Shown in pieces: positions 55,082-62,782 of a stretch of 64,000 bases of DNA. The position numbers and the translations under genes are program-made. The notes below the pieces were generated by a model, which saw only the letters and a list, made by a program, of their open reading frames with translations, searched no databases and had not been told where the DNA came from. Positions within the stretch are counted from its first letter, which is position 1, and each line of letters starts with the position of its first letter. The stretch comes from Malikia sp. (GTDB lineage Bacteria > Pseudomonadota > Gammaproteobacteria > Burkholderiales > Burkholderiaceae_C). Location: positions 62,001 through 126,000 of the forward strand of contig NZ_JAQTZS010000003.1 in the NCBI RefSeq assembly GCF_028687635.1, in the 5' to 3' direction.

Positions 55082-55584
55082 AGGAAACCTCTCAACATCG
55101 GGACATCGCGCGGGGCGTACACCTCGCCGGTGCGGGTCATGGACAGGCGCGGCTGCACCGCGATCAGGGTGGCTGCGCCCAGGGTCAGGCTGACGCTCTC
55201 GACTTGCAGCGTGGCCTGGGCCAGCACGGCGGTCAGGTCGTCGCTCAGGTACTCGCGGTAGATCACCTGGATGTGCTCAAGCGAGGTCAGTGGGATGCGG
55301 TCCAGCTGCTCGCGGAATTCGTCGGCCACGTCGGTCAGGTCCAGCAGGATCTGGAAGCGCTGGTCGAGGTTGTTTTCGGCGCCGGCCAGCTTGATCTCGA
55401 GGTTCAGCGGCTCGACCTGGTGCACGCCGGTTTCGGTGGTGACCGTGCCGACGTAGGGCTCGCGCCACAGGTAGTAGGTCTTTGTCATGGCGCTGTGGCT
55501 GATCTGCAGCACCGGGATGGCATGCAAGTTCTGCGGCGCGCTGGCCAGGAACACGCGCAGGCGGGATTCGAGGTCGAGCGACAT
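55078..55584 (-). CDS. Minor tail protein (DUF1833-like)
   Basis: 168 aa from ATG 55584, one base after the stop of the preceding gene. LDLESRLRVFLASAPQNLHAIPVLQISHSAMTKTYYLWREPY and VEPLNLEIKLAGAENNLDQRFQILLDL are characteristic of DUF1833 phage tail proteins encoded between the tape measure and tail tip genes. Frames extending further upstream lie within the next gene and were rejected. Confidence 0.82.
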   Translation of the reverse strand: MSLDLESRLRVFLASAPQNLHAIPVLQISHSAMTKTYYLWREPYVGTVTTETGVHQVEPLNLEIKLAGAENNLDQRFQILLDLTDVADEFREQLDRIPLTSLEHIQVIYREYLSDDLTAVLAQATLQVESVSLTLGAATLIAVQPRLSMTRTGEVYAPRDVPMLRGFL

Positions 55585-55585
55585 G

Positions 55586-56077
55586 TCAGGTCCCCAGCAC
55601 CAGGGTGTCGAGGTTGGCGAACTGGTGCAGGCGCGCCAGCATGGCGTCGCTGTCGCGGCCGTACTCGTTGTAGAAGCCCAGCAACGCATCGGCGTCGGCG
55701 TCGCTCAAGCTGTTGCCGCCCGGTTCGGCTTCGACCTGGAACGACACGGCATACAGCACCCCGGCGGTCCGGTTGGCTGAGTAGCTGCCTGGGACCATCG
55801 TGGCCAGGTGGTCGCTGGTGCCGAATCCGCTGTCGAGCGGCATCGTGAAGCTGATCGCGCCCTTGCGGATCGTGCGCAGGAAAAACGCGTTCCAGACGCT
55901 GAACTGGGTGTCGTCCAGGATCAGCGTGACGCGGAACACCGCGACACCGCAGTCCCACTGCAGCGCGACGCGACTCATGCCGCCGGCAACTTCAGTGCGC
56001 TGCACACCGCCTGGGGCGGTCATGCCATAGCCCTCGACGACCGGCGTCATCCAATTGGGAAGATGCGGCGTGCTCAT
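55586..56077 (-). CDS. Minor tail protein downstream of the tape measure
   Basis: 163 aa: PHLPNWMTPVVEGYGMTAPGG, then SRVALQWDCGVAVFRVTLILDDTQFSVWNAFF and GSYSANRTAGVLYAVSFQVEAEP. This corresponds to the L/M-like or distal tail group of siphovirus proteins, but I cannot assign a more exact name. It overlaps the tape-measure stop by ATGA. Confidence 0.75.
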   Translation of the reverse strand: MSTPHLPNWMTPVVEGYGMTAPGGVQRTEVAGGMSRVALQWDCGVAVFRVTLILDDTQFSVWNAFFLRTIRKGAISFTMPLDSGFGTSDHLATMVPGSYSANRTAGVLYAVSFQVEAEPGGNSLSDADADALLGFYNEYGRDSDAMLARLHQFANLDTLVLGT

Positions 56078-58977
56078 CGGACCCTCTGCATTCTGTAGTT
56101 CGACCCCATGGCCTTGCTCACGCGGCTGTTGGGATCGGCAAACTGCGCTGCAACTGCCTTGACGGTTTCCTCGATCACCAGCACGCGCTCGCCGTCGGAG
56201 CCCTGGCGCTCGGTCACGCGGCCAATCGGAGCGCTGGTGTTGTTGATGATGGTGATCGGACCCGATCCGCCCCCACTGCCTTGGGCGCCGCCTGCGGCCG
56301 GGTTATAGGCCGCAGGGACAACGGCCTCGCCCTTGTGCAGGACAGCCGGGAATTCGTCGTAGGGCACGTAGTTGGTGCCGGTGGCCAGCCTGGGGACACC
56401 GCCGCTGCCGGACCAGAAGTTCGAGCTGGCACCGCTTCCGCCCAGCCCCTGACCGCCGCCAGTGGTCAGGCCTTGACCCCCGCCCATTTGCAAACCAACA
56501 CCGCCGCTGTCGTAGCTTGGTGCCGTGGTCAGCGAATACGCGGACCCCGACGTGATGCTGCCGAGCGACCCGCCGATCGCCGCGCCGACGATCGTCTGCA
56601 GCCAACCAGCCGAGGCGCTGACCGCCTGCTGGGCCTGCAGCCGGACCAGATCCGACAGAATCGACTCGACCAGGCCGCGGAAGTTGAACTTCCCCTTCAT
56701 CACGAAATTCACCAAAGCGTCTTCCATCGACTTGAACGCGTTGGTCATCACGCCAGATACCCGCGCGGCGGCGTTGCCCGCGTCGTCCTGGTACTTGCGC
56801 AGCGCTTCCCTGGCACCGAATGCCGCCGTGCGCTGCTGGTCGTAGGACTGCTGCATCAGATCGACAATGGCCTGCTTGGTCTGATTGGCCTGCGCATAGA
56901 TCGCGTCGATCCGGTCCTGGCTGATCTTCAACCCCTGCTGCCCGAGCTCCACCTCGGTCTGGTGGATCATCCGGGCGACCTGCTGGTCGATCTGGCGCGC
57001 TGACGTCAGCTGCTGGATTTCCAGGGTGCTCTTGCCGATCCACTCGACGTCCTGACGGCGGGCGTCGACGTCAATCTGGTTGCTGTACGCCCAGTTGTCA
57101 GCGTCCTTGCTGAACTTGCGCAGCACACCGAGCTGACGCTCCTTCTCGATTCCAGCGTCGATATGGCGCCCGAGCTCGATGTAGTCGGCGCGCTGCTTTT
57201 CCGTCAGCGGGGTGAGCTTCTGCGCTTCGCGCTGCCGGTCGGAGAACCGGCCCAGCGTCACGTCGAATTCGGCCATCGCGGCGCGCGATTCCTTGACCTT
57301 GCCGCTGAATTCGTCGTAGTGCTTGATCGCGTACTGGATGCCCGCCAGGTTCCGGCCCGACTCATCCATGGCCGTGCTGAAAGGGTCCTGCCGGGTCGAG
57401 CTGGAATTTGATCCGCTGTCAGTCTCCTCCTTCGTCTTGTCAGGCTTCGGGACCCATGATTTCCCCGGCGGCGGGTTATTTTGCTTCGACTTGTCCGGGG
57501 GCGGTTCGTTGCGATCGTCAAACGCCCACGCCAGGCGTATGGCCTTGACGTTGCGCAGCGACTGCTCGACCATGTTGTCACCAGCCAGCGCCAAGCGAGC
57601 CTTAGCATCCTCCCAGCCGTGAACCAACTCGTCTTTTGCGCCGGAAAGATCACCCTTCAGGAATTTGATCAAGGCGCCGCCAATGCCATCCACCACGGAC
57701 CCGATCGCCGTTGCGCTTGCAATGACCGACTCGGCGACGATATAGGCTACTTCCTTCAGGCCGTACAGCAACGAAACTGCCGTCGCCATCGAGTAGCGAA
57801 AGACATTCACGGCAAATGGCCAGCCGCCCGTGAAGAACTCTGCCATGTCGGTCAGAATCGGCATGATGGCGTCTGACCACGCGCGCTTGAACCCCTGCGA
57901 GGTCAGTTCGTTTGCATGGTCGAAGCCTTTGATGGCTTCTTCGTAGCGCGCGACCGCGGCCTGCGTCTCGGGTCCGATCAACAGGTTGTACTGCGCCATC
58001 TCATCGCGCGAGATCTGCATTGCCTGGTCAGTGACCTTCAGCGCCTGCACGATCTGCTCGTAGGACCCCATGCCGAGTGCGGCGGCAGCCTTGTTGCGGT
58101 CCCAGCCCTCGGTGTACTGATCGAGCGTGCCTTTGGCGCTCTGCAGCGTCTGGTCGAGCGGGTGCAAGCTGCCGTCGACGTTCTTGTAGGCGACACCCAG
58201 CCGGTCGAGCTCGTCGGTATTGCTGCGCACGGCATCGGCCGCCTTGTCGAACACGCCGACATAGACATCCTTCGGCACGCCGATCGTGGCCAGCGCGTTG
58301 CCGAGCGCCGAGGCCTCTTGCGCGGTCAGCTGCAGCGAGGCCTGCAGCTCCTTGACCCGGTCGTTTGACTTGATCAAAGCATCGATGTCGTCGCTCTTGT
58401 AGGCGTCGCCGGTGAACAGGCCAACGCCGAACGAGACCGTCTCCTTCAGCAGCGTCCAGGCGGCATAAAGCTTGAAAACGCGCCCCACGACGACCCCCAG
58501 CGTCTCGGAGAACACGCTGATTGCCTTCACGGTCAACGCGGCTTCGACCGCGTGGGCAATGAACCCGAACGCCTCGCTGATGGCCGACTGCAGCTCGCTG
58601 ATGCCGGCGCCGAGGCTGCCGAGGCCATCGCCAAAGCTCTTCAAGCCCTCGCCGACCCCCTTCATGGCCCTTGAAAACCGGCTCTCGAATTCGCTGAAAT
58701 TCGACTCGTTGGCTGCCTGCGCGATTCCGGCGACAGCGTCGGCGGACACTTGCGAGCCCGCTGCGATCGAATCGTTCATCGCCTTCCAGTCGCCGCCCAT
58801 CTGGGCCGCCGCGAGCTGCAGGGACTGGGAGGCCTGCAGCAGCGAGGCGCGGAAGTCCACGACCGCAGCCGAGGAGGACGCCATGTTCTGCCGGCTCACG
58901 GCCGAGACATTGCCCATGCCGCGCGTGAATTCGTCGATGTCCGCCGAAATCTTGACGGACAGATTGCCGAGTGCCAT
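56074..58977 (-). CDS. Tail tape measure protein
   Basis: 967 aa, largest gene of the tail module. N-terminal LSVKISADIDEFTRGMGNVSAVS is a typical tape-measure start. Long helical regions, membrane-like stretches near 400-450 (YSMATAVSLLYGLKEVAYIVAESVIASATAIGSVV), and a Gly-rich C-terminus with SSNFWSGSGGVPRLATGTNYVPYDEFPAVLHKGEAVVP, the conserved C-terminal box of tape measures. The length sets tail length; by analogy it would give a tail near 150 nm. It is directly preceded by an intrinsic terminator. Confidence 0.92.
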   Translation of the reverse strand: MALGNLSVKISADIDEFTRGMGNVSAVSRQNMASSSAAVVDFRASLLQASQSLQLAAAQMGGDWKAMNDSIAAGSQVSADAVAGIAQAANESNFSEFESRFSRAMKGVGEGLKSFGDGLGSLGAGISELQSAISEAFGFIAHAVEAALTVKAISVFSETLGVVVGRVFKLYAAWTLLKETVSFGVGLFTGDAYKSDDIDALIKSNDRVKELQASLQLTAQEASALGNALATIGVPKDVYVGVFDKAADAVRSNTDELDRLGVAYKNVDGSLHPLDQTLQSAKGTLDQYTEGWDRNKAAAALGMGSYEQIVQALKVTDQAMQISRDEMAQYNLLIGPETQAAVARYEEAIKGFDHANELTSQGFKRAWSDAIMPILTDMAEFFTGGWPFAVNVFRYSMATAVSLLYGLKEVAYIVAESVIASATAIGSVVDGIGGALIKFLKGDLSGAKDELVHGWEDAKARLALAGDNMVEQSLRNVKAIRLAWAFDDRNEPPPDKSKQNNPPPGKSWVPKPDKTKEETDSGSNSSSTRQDPFSTAMDESGRNLAGIQYAIKHYDEFSGKVKESRAAMAEFDVTLGRFSDRQREAQKLTPLTEKQRADYIELGRHIDAGIEKERQLGVLRKFSKDADNWAYSNQIDVDARRQDVEWIGKSTLEIQQLTSARQIDQQVARMIHQTEVELGQQGLKISQDRIDAIYAQANQTKQAIVDLMQQSYDQQRTAAFGAREALRKYQDDAGNAAARVSGVMTNAFKSMEDALVNFVMKGKFNFRGLVESILSDLVRLQAQQAVSASAGWLQTIVGAAIGGSLGSITSGSAYSLTTAPSYDSGGVGLQMGGGQGLTTGGGQGLGGSGASSNFWSGSGGVPRLATGTNYVPYDEFPAVLHKGEAVVPAAYNPAAGGAQGSGGGSGPITIINNTSAPIGRVTERQGSDGERVLVIEETVKAVAAQFADPNSRVSKAMGSNYRMQRVR

Positions 58978-58994
58978 GAGGGGGTCCAGTAAAA

Positions 58995-59024
58995 GAAAAA
59001 GCCGCCGGGATCACGCCGGGCGGC
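58995..59024 (-). terminator. Terminator-like hairpin before the tape-measure gene
   Basis: Minus strand GCCGCCCGG, loop CGTGAT, CCCGGCGGC, then TTTTTCTTTT. It lies 18 bp before the tape-measure ATG. Confidence 0.75.
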
Positions 59025-59047
59025 TGCTTGGATGAAACGCGGATGCG

Positions 59048-59464
59048 TCAGGTCTTTGGCTTGTTGCGCTCGTCAATCCGACGCTGCGACTCTTCCATCG
59101 CGCGGTCCAGCCCGTTGCTCAACTTGCCCACGGCGCTGTCAATGCGCTTGTTGAAATCGACCACTGCGCCCATTCCAGAACGGCGCAGCGTGTCATCGAC
59201 ATGCTGGTTGATAGAAGCGGCACCAGAATCAACAACCTTGCGCACCGGATCCAGCTTCTTTGAGCCCAGCGCTTTTCCAACCGGCTCCAACAGCAAACGC
59301 ACGAACAGCAGCCCGCGCCAGGCCAGCCAGAACACAAACGCCATGGCACCGATGACAAACAGCATCCTGACGACCTCATTGGCTAGATGCTCGCCCCCCA
59401 TGACAACAGCAGAAGTCATCATCAATGCCAAGAACCCGAGGGCGACTTTTTTCCATGTGCGCAT
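59048..59464 (-). CDS. Membrane protein inserted between tail genes, moron candidate
   Basis: 138 aa. Two hydrophobic segments, VALGFLALMMTSAVVMGG and VVRMLFVIGAMAFVFWLAW, then a long charged helical tail (DDTLRRSGMGAVVDFNKRIDSAV... RRIDERNKPKT). Siphoviruses normally have the chaperone gene directly before the tape measure, so this gene is an insertion. An AT-rich run precedes it and a terminator follows, as for a separately transcribed moron. A superinfection-exclusion role is a guess. Confidence 0.7.
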   Translation of the reverse strand: MRTWKKVALGFLALMMTSAVVMGGEHLANEVVRMLFVIGAMAFVFWLAWRGLLFVRLLLEPVGKALGSKKLDPVRKVVDSGAASINQHVDDTLRRSGMGAVVDFNKRIDSAVGKLSNGLDRAMEESQRRIDERNKPKT

Positions 59465-59492
59465 ATCAACTTCTTAATAAAAAAAGAAATTA

Positions 59493-60142
59493 TTATGCGC
59501 TTCCGAATAAAAGTGCCTTGATCAGCGCCGCATGCGCCTCGGGATCTGCAGGCGCGGCCAGCTCTTCAGGCTCATCGCGCTGATCAAACAGCAAGAAATC
59601 CCGCAGCCGATACGGCTTGCTGTGCTGTTCGGGATCGCGGTTGACGTTGGCGAGCGTCACGTTGACATGCGCCTGGGCCATGTCGTGCACCGCGGTGCCC
59701 CAAGGCTCGACCCGGTAGAACCCCTGCCACTCGGCCAGCTCGCTGGCCGGCATCAGCTCGACCTCGCGCACTGATCGGCCCAAAGCGAGCGCCAGTCTGA
59801 ACAGAAACCGGCGCTCGGGTGTCAGTTTCCCGCGTCGGCGCCCCTGGCAAAGCCGTTGAGCTCGCTGGAAACCTTCATCAGCTGCTCGAACGCGGTCTTG
59901 CCCGTACCCTTGAGCAGCTCGACATCAGATTCGTCGAACACCGTGGCACCGGCCTCATCGACCACGCTTCGCACGACCATGCGCAACGGATTGACCTCTT
60001 TGCCATCGGCGTCCTGGCGGATTTCCAGCACCTCGCCGATCGACAGCTCGCGCACATAGACGGTGCCGAACCCATCGATCTCGACGGCACGCTTCTTCGG
60101 CTGCAGCGCTGCGAGCAGCGCGGACTTGTTGATGATGCTCAT
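59493..60142 (-). CDS. Tail assembly chaperone fusion made by -1 frameshift (GT-like)
   Basis: The G-like frame (60142 down to the TGA at 59822) ends in GCG GGA AAC TGA. The heptamer GGGAAAC at 59825-59831 is a classical X-XXY-YYZ slippery site with the stop right after it. A -1 shift there continues as KLTPERRFLFRLALALGRSVREVELMPASELAEWQGF and ends at 59493. The extension has the DUF4035/tail assembly T-like pattern. The site is the same type as GGGAAAG in lambda G-T. Independent initiation of the second frame at GTG 59783 is the alternative. Confidence 0.8.
59822..60142 (-). CDS. Tail assembly chaperone, G-like short form
   Basis: 106 aa: SIINKSALLAALQPKKRAVEIDGFGTVYVRELSIGEVLEIRQDA, then EAGATVFDESDVELLKGTG. 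It matches the short tail assembly chaperones found after the tail tube gene, which with the frameshifted long form guides tape-measure folding. The gene starts 15 bp after the tail-tube stop. Confidence 0.85.
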   Translation of the reverse strand: MSIINKSALLAALQPKKRAVEIDGFGTVYVRELSIGEVLEIRQDADGKEVNPLRMVVRSVVDEAGATVFDESDVELLKGTGKTAFEQLMKVSSELNGFARGADAGN

Positions 60143-60157
60143 GGGATCTCCTTGGGG

Positions 60158-60796
60158 TTACAGGCCCGACACGGCGCCGGTGATCTGGACACTGACCGAG
60201 GTGCGCACGATCTGGTCAATGCCACCTTGAATCGGGAACTTCTTGACATAGGCGGCGAAGGTGATCGCCTGCGCATTCGGCAGCACCAGCTTGAACTGCG
60301 AGGTCGCGCGCGAGCTCTGCTTCGAGCGCAACGCGATATGGCCGGCGTTGCTGCCGTCGTAGTCGATCTCGAACGAGAACTGCCCCGCGTTCGAGATGCC
60401 GCTGATGAACTCCTTCGCCGTGCTGTCCAGGTTGGTGACCTCGATGTCGGCCGCCGACCCGTCGACACCCGAGAAGCTCTTCAGGTTCGCGAGCTGCGTC
60501 CAGGTCACCGGCGTGGCGGTGCCGCTCGCGGTGATGGTCTTGCCGACCGTGTTGAGGCCGACAGCGAAGGTGTTGGCCGTGACGTTCCTGACGCTGACGG
60601 TCTGCCCGCTGAGCGCGGCGGCATCGGCGCCAGTCAGACCGGACAAGGTCACCACGTCGCCCTCGGACAGGCCATGCGCCGTGCTGGTGATGATGGTCGG
60701 GAAGCCGACGGCGACACCGGTGATGGTCTTGGCCGAGCCAGTGCCCGTGCCGATGGACAGGGTCGAGCCCTGTGCCGAGATAGCGGAGGATGTCAT
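60158..60796 (-). CDS. Major tail tube protein
   Basis: 212 aa. SAISAQGSTLSIGTGTGSAKTITGVAVGF and SFSGVDGSAADIEVTNLDSTAKEFISGISNAGQFSFEIDYD are typical of lambda V/HK97-type tube proteins, with a loop NAGHIALRS and C-terminal VSVQITGAVSGL. An extra domain at about 30-85 (TSTAHGLSEGDVVTLSGLTGADA) is an Ig-like or receptor-facing insertion. A terminator lies just before the gene. Confidence 0.88.
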   Translation of the reverse strand: MTSSAISAQGSTLSIGTGTGSAKTITGVAVGFPTIITSTAHGLSEGDVVTLSGLTGADAAALSGQTVSVRNVTANTFAVGLNTVGKTITASGTATPVTWTQLANLKSFSGVDGSAADIEVTNLDSTAKEFISGISNAGQFSFEIDYDGSNAGHIALRSKQSSRATSQFKLVLPNAQAITFAAYVKKFPIQGGIDQIVRTSVSVQITGAVSGL

Positions 60797-60814
60797 GCGG
60801 TACCCCTAAAAAAG

Positions 60815-60834
60815 AAAACCCGCCTCTCAGCGGG
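60815..60834 (-). terminator. Terminator-like hairpin before the tail-tube gene
   Basis: Minus strand CCCGC, loop, GCGGG, then TTTTCTTTTTT. It ends 18 bp before the tail-tube ATG. The stem is short, so termination is probably partial. Confidence 0.65.
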
Positions 60835-60856
60835 ATGGTCAAAAAAATCGCCGGCT

Positions 60857-61207
60857 TCAGCCGTGCCAGATCGAGTAGTCGCTGGTCACGCGGTGCAGCC
60901 TGGTGTCCGGCTCGAACGAGTCCGCCGACAGGATCGAGATGTTCTGCACCTCCCAGGCGTCCATCAAGCCATCGATGGCCGACGTGACCGACAGGGCCTG
61001 TGCATAGGTACGCGCGAACACGTCGATCTGCATGCGGGTGTTGACCAGGCCGGAACGGCCATCGAGCGTGTTCTCGCTGCTGGAGCTAACGCGCTGGTAG
61101 ACGATGTAGGGCTTCTCGGTGCCTTCTGGCGCAACCTGCGGAAAGACTCGCGACCCGGCATCGGTGTGCCCGCTCAGCAGGTCGTAAAGCTGCTCTTGGA
61201 TGCTCAT
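60857..61207 (-). CDS. Tail completion/terminator protein (DUF3168)
   Basis: 116 aa: SIQEQLYDLLSGHTDAGSRVFPQVAPEGTEKPYIVYQRVS, and the conserved end with VNTRMQIDVFARTYAQALSVTSAI. These are hallmarks of DUF3168 proteins, which cap the tail before head joining. ATG overlaps the stop of the upstream HK97 gp10-like gene by four bases. Confidence 0.85.
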   Translation of the reverse strand: MSIQEQLYDLLSGHTDAGSRVFPQVAPEGTEKPYIVYQRVSSSSENTLDGRSGLVNTRMQIDVFARTYAQALSVTSAIDGLMDAWEVQNISILSADSFEPDTRLHRVTSDYSIWHG

Positions 61208-61590
61208 TTTTCTGACTCCATCTTTGCCAGAACCCCGTCGATGATGATGTCTTGCATCTGCTGCCTAGCAGCCTCAACACCTGGCCGGAAGAACGGTCGC
61301 GCAGGCTCGCGACTGGTGCCGAACTCGTGGAAGATCGCGTAGTGCTCGGTGCCGTCCGGCCCACTGCGCTCGATCTGCACCGTGGCGCTGGCGGCATCCA
61401 TGCGACGCACAGCCTTCGCATCCAGGCTGCTGACCAGCCGGCCAGTGTCCACCGGAGCGCGCATACGGATTTCCGCCTCCACCAGGGTCGCCGCCTGCAT
61501 CACCAGCTCTGGCAATTTCGCGCGCACCTCTTGGGAAATGCGCTCGATGGACTGATTCAGATCAGCCAGGCCGGATACATGGTCATCCAT
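61204..61590 (-). CDS. HK97 gp10-like head-tail joining protein
   Basis: 128 aa. An N-terminal helix (LADLNQSIERISQEVRAKLPELVMQAATLVEAEIRMRAPVDTGRLVSSL) with the strongly conserved APVDTGRL motif, and the closing FHEFGTSREPARPFFRPGV box. Neck protein of siphoviruses. The start overlaps the end of the head-closure gene by eight bases. Confidence 0.9.
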   Translation of the reverse strand: MDDHVSGLADLNQSIERISQEVRAKLPELVMQAATLVEAEIRMRAPVDTGRLVSSLDAKAVRRMDAASATVQIERSGPDGTEHYAIFHEFGTSREPARPFFRPGVEAARQQMQDIIIDGVLAKMESEK

Positions 61591-61924
61591 CGTTCAGGCC
61601 CTCCGAGCAGACCAGGTTGATCTCGCGTCGACGCTCATCCAGATTGTCCACGAACGCGATGTTGAACACTCTGCCTTTGAACAGCAGGCGCAGGGCCGCC
61701 GCCTGCGTGGGATTGACGAACTCGGGCCGGTAGCGCAGCGTGACGCTGTGCGTGACCTCGGCATGAATTGCCTGAGCAGCCTGCAGCTCACGCCCCGACA
61801 GCGCGGCGATACCGGCGCGCGTGGTACAGACATCGGTCCAGCTGGTGACTTGTCCACCCGTGGTGTCGCGGGTGGTGTCGCGGCGCTGCAGGGTAACTTG
61901 GTGACGCAGATCGCTGGCCCGCAT
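61583..61924 (-). CDS. Head closure (SPP1 gp16-like) protein
   Basis: 113 aa: RASDLRHQVTLQRRDTTRDTTGGQVTSWTDVCTTRAGIAALSGRELQAAQ and VTLRYRPEFVNPTQAAALRLLFKGRVFNIAFVDNLDERRREINLVCSEG. This is the standard phage_head_closure/joining pattern. The stop of the upstream connector gene is two bases away. Confidence 0.9.
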   Translation of the reverse strand: MRASDLRHQVTLQRRDTTRDTTGGQVTSWTDVCTTRAGIAALSGRELQAAQAIHAEVTHSVTLRYRPEFVNPTQAAALRLLFKGRVFNIAFVDNLDERRREINLVCSEGLNDG

Positions 61925-61926
61925 GA

Positions 61927-62541
61927 TCAGAACCTCGGGCGAATTGCAATCGGGTCCAGCAGCGTAGCCTGGTAGCCCTCAGGCAGCTCGGACAATCCAC
62001 GCGCATGGCGGCTCTCGACGAAGAACAGCTCCCTGTTTTCGTAGGCCCAGCCAGCAGCCAGCAACATCCACGCGCGCACCGACGGGTAGCGGGACACGAA
62101 ATCGCGTGCAGACATTCCGGCGGTGTAGGTCACCTCGACGGCGCGCAAGCCGCCGCCTGCGTCAGGCCACAGGGAGGCGATTGGCGCCACCAAGGTTTCG
62201 CGTCCGATGACGGCTGCCTCGAACGCGTTGGTCGGGATGGAGCCTCGCCCATCGCCACCAGGCAGGGCGTAGGTGATGCGCTCGACGGCCCCCACAAGGC
62301 CATGGGTGATGGCAATCGGAACGCCGTTCACAGGGAACCTCTGCAGGCGCTGCACGTACCTGGCCTGCCGGATGATCGATCCAGTCCGGGTCTCGGCCTG
62401 CTGGCGCACGCCAGGAATGACGATGGACGTGATGAACTCATCGTCCAGCGTCATGTCAGCGTCGATGCGGCAGTGAGCCTTGACGTCGGCAAGCACGATA
62501 GGCTCATCCGCGCCAGGTAGGAATTCGACGAACTCGGCCAT
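61927..62541 (-). CDS. Head-tail connector (gp6-like)
   Basis: 204 aa. EPIVLADVKAHCRIDADMTLDDEFITSIVIPGVRQQAETRTG is the typical start of HK97 gp6-like connectors. It ends PEGYQATLLDPIAIRPRF. It forms the ring below the portal. It follows the small 56-aa gene by five bases. Confidence 0.9.
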   Translation of the reverse strand: MAEFVEFLPGADEPIVLADVKAHCRIDADMTLDDEFITSIVIPGVRQQAETRTGSIIRQARYVQRLQRFPVNGVPIAITHGLVGAVERITYALPGGDGRGSIPTNAFEAAVIGRETLVAPIASLWPDAGGGLRAVEVTYTAGMSARDFVSRYPSVRAWMLLAAGWAYENRELFFVESRHARGLSELPEGYQATLLDPIAIRPRF

Positions 62542-62546
62542 GAGGC

Positions 62547-62717
62547 TTACTTGGCCGCTTTGCCAGTCGCAGCGGACACGTCATTCGTCGGCTTGGGCGG
62601 ATCGACCTCCTCGCCCAAACCGCGCTTGACGATGTCTGCTGCCACATCGTCATCGAAACCGGCGATCTCGCCCGGATTGAGGTTGTTGAAATGCTTGATG
62701 ACCTTGATGTGCTTCAT
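62547..62717 (-). CDS. Small phage protein between capsid and connector
   Basis: 56 aa from ATG 62717: KHIKVIKHFNNLNPGEIAGFDDDVAADIVKRGLGEEVDPPK. The Pro-Gly-Glu-Ile-Ala-Gly-Phe block is typical of short proteins found directly after HK97-type capsid genes. No function is known. A terminator-like hairpin ends 13 bp before its start. Confidence 0.7.
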   Translation of the reverse strand: MKHIKVIKHFNNLNPGEIAGFDDDVAADIVKRGLGEEVDPPKPTNDVSAATGKAAK

Positions 62718-62729
62718 GTACGGCTCCAG

Positions 62730-62762
62730 AAAAAGGCCCGCACGGACTGGCCGGGCGGGCCT
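62730..62762 (-). terminator. Terminator-like hairpin after the capsid gene
   Basis: Minus strand AGGCCCGC, loop, GCGGGCCT, then TTTTTC. It is about 20 bp after the capsid stop and may lower expression of the downstream genes relative to capsid. Confidence 0.75.
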
Positions 62763-62782
62763 GGGGGATGGGATGAGGGAAA

